Below, piece by piece: positions 61,672-64,000 of a stretch of DNA of 64,000 bases (within the stretch, counting starts at the first letter, position 1; every line of letters begins with the position of its first letter). The stretch lies in NCBI GenBank assembly GCA_028289285.1, contig JANQRF010000007.1, positions 62,001-126,000 of the forward strand. The letters run 5' to 3'. The position numbers and the translations under genes are program-made. The notes under the pieces were generated by a model. It searched no databases, was not told where the DNA came from, and worked only from the letters and a program-made list of their open reading frames with translations. The DNA comes from Alphaproteobacteria bacterium. Lineage in GTDB: Bacteria > Pseudomonadota > Alphaproteobacteria > Micavibrionales > Micavibrionaceae.

Positions 61672-62825
61672 GTGACAAGCCCATATTTTTAATGGTTTTA
61701 AATGATCTGGACTGGTTCTGGTCTCACCGTTTGCCACTCGCACGGGCGATCCAGGAAAAGGGATATGCGCTGCATGTTGTTTGTGCGGGGGCGGCAGATG
61801 ATCCAAAGCTTAAAGAAATGGGTGTAACCGGACATGATCTGACGTCGGCAGGAACGCTTTTAAAAACTGTTTTGACCATTCCCGTGCGTATCTTTGAGGT
61901 TGGAAAACTCATTCACACACTTAAGCCTGCACTCGTTCACGGGATTACCTTGCGCTTTGCGCTTTATACAGGGCTGGCGGCGCGCGCCGTGCGTCACGGG
62001 CCGGTTATTTTTACAGTGGCCGGGTTAGGCAGTCTTTATTCTTCACCATCGCTGCCTTTAAAAATTGTCCGCACGCTTGCCTGGCCGTTTCTTAAACTGG
62101 CTTTTGCGGGCAAAGACCGTTTCATTATCTTTCAAAACCCGGATGATCAGGCAATTCTAATTCGTCAAAATATTGTCAGAGAGGATCAAACGTCCCTTAT
62201 TCGCGGGTCAGGTGTGGATTTAAAAGAATTTCCTTTTGTCCCTGAACCGCCTGCTTTGAAACCGAAAGTACTTTTCTCATCACGATTGATTAAAGAAAAA
62301 GGTATTTATGAATTTATTGCAGCAGCCAAACATCTATTGCAAAAAAATATACCGGCGGAATTTATTGTTGCCGGAAGTGTTTACCCAAATAACCCACGTT
62401 CGATTGATCAAGCTGAAATTGAAGATTGGCATGCCCGCGGTGTGATTAACTGGCTTGGGCAGGTCGAGGATATGCAGGCGCTTTTGGCAGAAACGACGTT
62501 GGTTGTTTTGCCGTCCTATTATGGTGAAGGCGTTCCGAAAATGCTGCTGGAAGCAGCTGCTACGGGCCGGGCAATCATCACATGTGATATGCCCGGCTGC
62601 CGGGAAGCGGTGAAACACGAGGTCAACGGGTTACTTATTCCGCCTCAGGATGTGCATGCGCTGAGTGATGCGATTGAAGCGCTTTTAGATTCAAAATCAA
62701 AGCGCGAAGAAATGGGGCGTGCGGGGCGCGCTCATATTGAAAGTGACTTTGAAGTTGGTGTGGTTGTTCAGAGAACACTTGATGTCTATGCGCGCGCATT
62801 AAATGTAAAAAGCGAGACTTCATGA
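61668..62825 (+). CDS. family 4 glycosyltransferase
   Basis: 385 residues with GT-B layout. N-terminal 'VLNDLDWFWSHRLPLARAIQEKGY' and 'KPALVHGITLRFALYTGLAAR', C-terminal 'KVLFSSRLIKEKGIYEFIAAAKHL' and the donor site 'YGEGVPKMLLEAAATGRAIITCDMPGCREAV' (E-x7-E in block EGVPKMLLEAAA). Donor and acceptor unknown. ATGA overlaps on both sides. Confidence 0.93.
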   Translation: MSDKPIFLMVLNDLDWFWSHRLPLARAIQEKGYALHVVCAGAADDPKLKEMGVTGHDLTSAGTLLKTVLTIPVRIFEVGKLIHTLKPALVHGITLRFALYTGLAARAVRHGPVIFTVAGLGSLYSSPSLPLKIVRTLAWPFLKLAFAGKDRFIIFQNPDDQAILIRQNIVREDQTSLIRGSGVDLKEFPFVPEPPALKPKVLFSSRLIKEKGIYEFIAAAKHLLQKNIPAEFIVAGSVYPNNPRSIDQAEIEDWHARGVINWLGQVEDMQALLAETTLVVLPSYYGEGVPKMLLEAAATGRAIITCDMPGCREAVKHEVNGLLIPPQDVHALSDAIEALLDSKSKREEMGRAGRAHIESDFEVGVVVQRTLDVYARALNVKSETS

Positions 62826-64000
62826 CGGATGCCCCTCAAACATGCATTCTTCTTGGCCTGAATGAAGTCAATTTTGAGTATGTCCGTAAATATGCGGATC
62901 AAGGCTTATTGCCGACTTTTAAAAAACTGATGGAAACCGTTCCGGTGGTTTCGACAAGTTCCGAACAGTCTTACCATGAATTTGAGCCCTGGATTCAGTG
63001 GGTCTCCATTCAAACAGGCAAAACATTTTCAGAACATGGTATTTTTCGTCTTGGTGATGTCGTTCATAAAGATGTATCGCAGATCTGGGAGTATCTGGAG
63101 CAAGAAAAAGGTCTGAAAGTCGGCGCCGTCTCCCCGATGAATGCAGATAACAGATGCAAAAACCCGGCCTTTTTTATACCCGATCCGTGGACGCGCACAT
63201 CTGCGAGCGGCAGTCTTTTTATCAAAATGCTGTCCCGAGCACTATCCAATGCGGTGAATGAAAATGCAACGGGGCGCTCTAGGCTTTCAACCTATATTAT
63301 GGTGTTTTTAGGGGTGATGCGTTACAGCTTACCGCGCCGTGGCCCTGAAATAATGTCACAAATTTTTAAAGCTTTGCGCTCGCATTATCAGCGTGCAATT
63401 TTGCTTGATCAACTTTTAACAGATATTTTCCTCGAGCATTGGGAAAAGCATCGCCCGGATTTTGCCAGCCTGTTTTTAAATGGCTGCGCGCATTTACAGC
63501 ATCACTATTTATTTAACTCTGCGCATTATAACGGGCCGAATGAAAATCCGTCCTGGTACATGCAAAAAGGCCGGGATCCGGTGCTGAACGGCTATCGCGC
63601 TTATGATGAGATTCTTGATAACCTCATGTCATTGGAAGAGGCGCCGCGGATTATCATTGCAACAGGTTTACATCAAACGCCTGTCGCCAAGCCTGTCTAT
63701 TACTGGCGGCTGAAAGATCACAGCGCATTTTTAAACCGGCTTGGCATTGATCATTTGGAAACGCAGGCACGCATGTCACGTGATTTTCTGATTATCTGCG
63801 CAGACGAAACGCAGGCGGAAAATGCGGTGCGCATTCTTGAAAGCTGCACGGATCAAAACGGCATTTCTATTTTCGGGGATATTGATAATCGCGGTACAAG
63901 CGTTTTTGTTTCCCTGATGTATCCGCATGACATTACAGAAGATACGCAAATTCAGTGCGGTAATCAGGAAGTCCGGGATTTTGCCGGCCAGGTCGGTTTT
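62822..64000 (+). CDS. alkaline-phosphatase-superfamily (phosphodiesterase/sulfatase-like) protein, cut by the right edge
   Basis: At least 393 residues; the frame stays open to the window end. The ATG overlaps the glycosyltransferase stop (ATGA). N-terminal 'TCILLGLNEVNFEYVRKYADQGLLPTFKKLM' and 'EPWIQWVSIQTGKTFSEHGIFRLGD' resemble type I phosphodiesterase/nucleotide pyrophosphatase-like proteins; the usual metal Asp is replaced by Asn in 'GLNEVN'. 'SLFLNGCAHLQHHYLF' and 'IIIATGLHQTP' hold candidate metal His. Probably modifies or transfers a group to the glycan made by the two genes upstream; inference. Confidence 0.72.
   Translation, partial: MTDAPQTCILLGLNEVNFEYVRKYADQGLLPTFKKLMETVPVVSTSSEQSYHEFEPWIQWVSIQTGKTFSEHGIFRLGDVVHKDVSQIWEYLEQEKGLKVGAVSPMNADNRCKNPAFFIPDPWTRTSASGSLFIKMLSRALSNAVNENATGRSRLSTYIMVFLGVMRYSLPRRGPEIMSQIFKALRSHYQRAILLDQLLTDIFLEHWEKHRPDFASLFLNGCAHLQHHYLFNSAHYNGPNENPSWYMQKGRDPVLNGYRAYDEILDNLMSLEEAPRIIIATGLHQTPVAKPVYYWRLKDHSAFLNRLGIDHLETQARMSRDFLIICADETQAENAVRILESCTDQNGISIFGDIDNRGTSVFVSLMYPHDITEDTQIQCGNQEVRDFAGQVGF

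Overview
The window looks like a chromosomal segment of a free-living or host-/prey-associated, flagellated Gram-negative alphaproteobacterium. The evidence is the gene order ppsR-maf-aroE-coaE-dnaQ with secB, fxsA, a Tim44-domain gene and mltA nearby, a rpsF-rpsR-rplI operon, a fabD-fabG-acpP-fabF-mltG run, and flagellar hook genes. I cannot name the genus; a Micavibrio-like lineage is a guess from overall gene style. No phage, transposase, integrase, CRISPR array or rRNA operon was seen.

Region 1 (1-18.2 kb) is a type IVB (Dot/Icm, IncI-like) secretion locus. On the minus strand lie dotD, dotC, dotB, icmT, a TcpQ-domain gene, then icmL, a small ORF and icmK/dotH, which runs off the left edge. 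This matches the order of the IncI plasmid tra genes H-I-J-K-L-M-N, but it is split by about 12 kb of plus-strand genes. The insert holds five tandem, translationally coupled paralogues of an unrecognised secreted family, followed by flgK and flgL behind an excellent sigma-54 promoter. Two of the five paralogues carry extra N-terminal peptidoglycan-cleaving modules (M23 endopeptidase and lysozyme/SLT-like), and four carry a cysteine cluster. This array is the strongest candidate for an undescribed system.

Region 2 (18.3-29.7 kb) holds a Gfo/Idh/MocA oxidoreductase, a VirB1-like transglycosylase, a proline-rich protein with a repeated NPMxFF motif, a DsbC/DsbG-like protein, a FIST sensor protein, lemA and an M48 protease separated by an APH(6)-type kinase, a BI-1 family protein, a sigma-54 activator, mscL, tRNA-Ala(GGC) with a duplicated 3' fragment, and a DUF1508 gene. 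Two copies of a hairpin-forming repeat sit between genes.

Region 3 (29.8-43 kb) has a 44-residue entericidin-like lipoprotein, an O-antigen-ligase-like protein, mltA, the Tim44-domain gene, fxsA and secB. It then has two large phage-tail-fibre-like proteins with S74 (endosialidase chaperone) domains and nearly identical membrane-anchor 3' ends, a small secreted protein, a spermidine-synthase-like membrane protein and a proline-rich membrane-anchored protein.

Region 4 (43-60 kb) is mainly housekeeping: dnaQ, a class I amidotransferase, coaE, aroE, maf, ppsR, an overlapping pair of uncharacterised paralogues, ribosomal proteins S6/S18/L9 (L9 with a long Ala/Glu/Lys tail), fatty-acid synthesis genes and mltG. 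Two divergent pilin-like genes follow, one fused to a tail-collar-like domain. Region 5 (60-64 kb) begins a polysaccharide cluster: an epimerase, a glycosyltransferase and a phosphodiesterase/sulfatase-like protein that is cut by the right edge.
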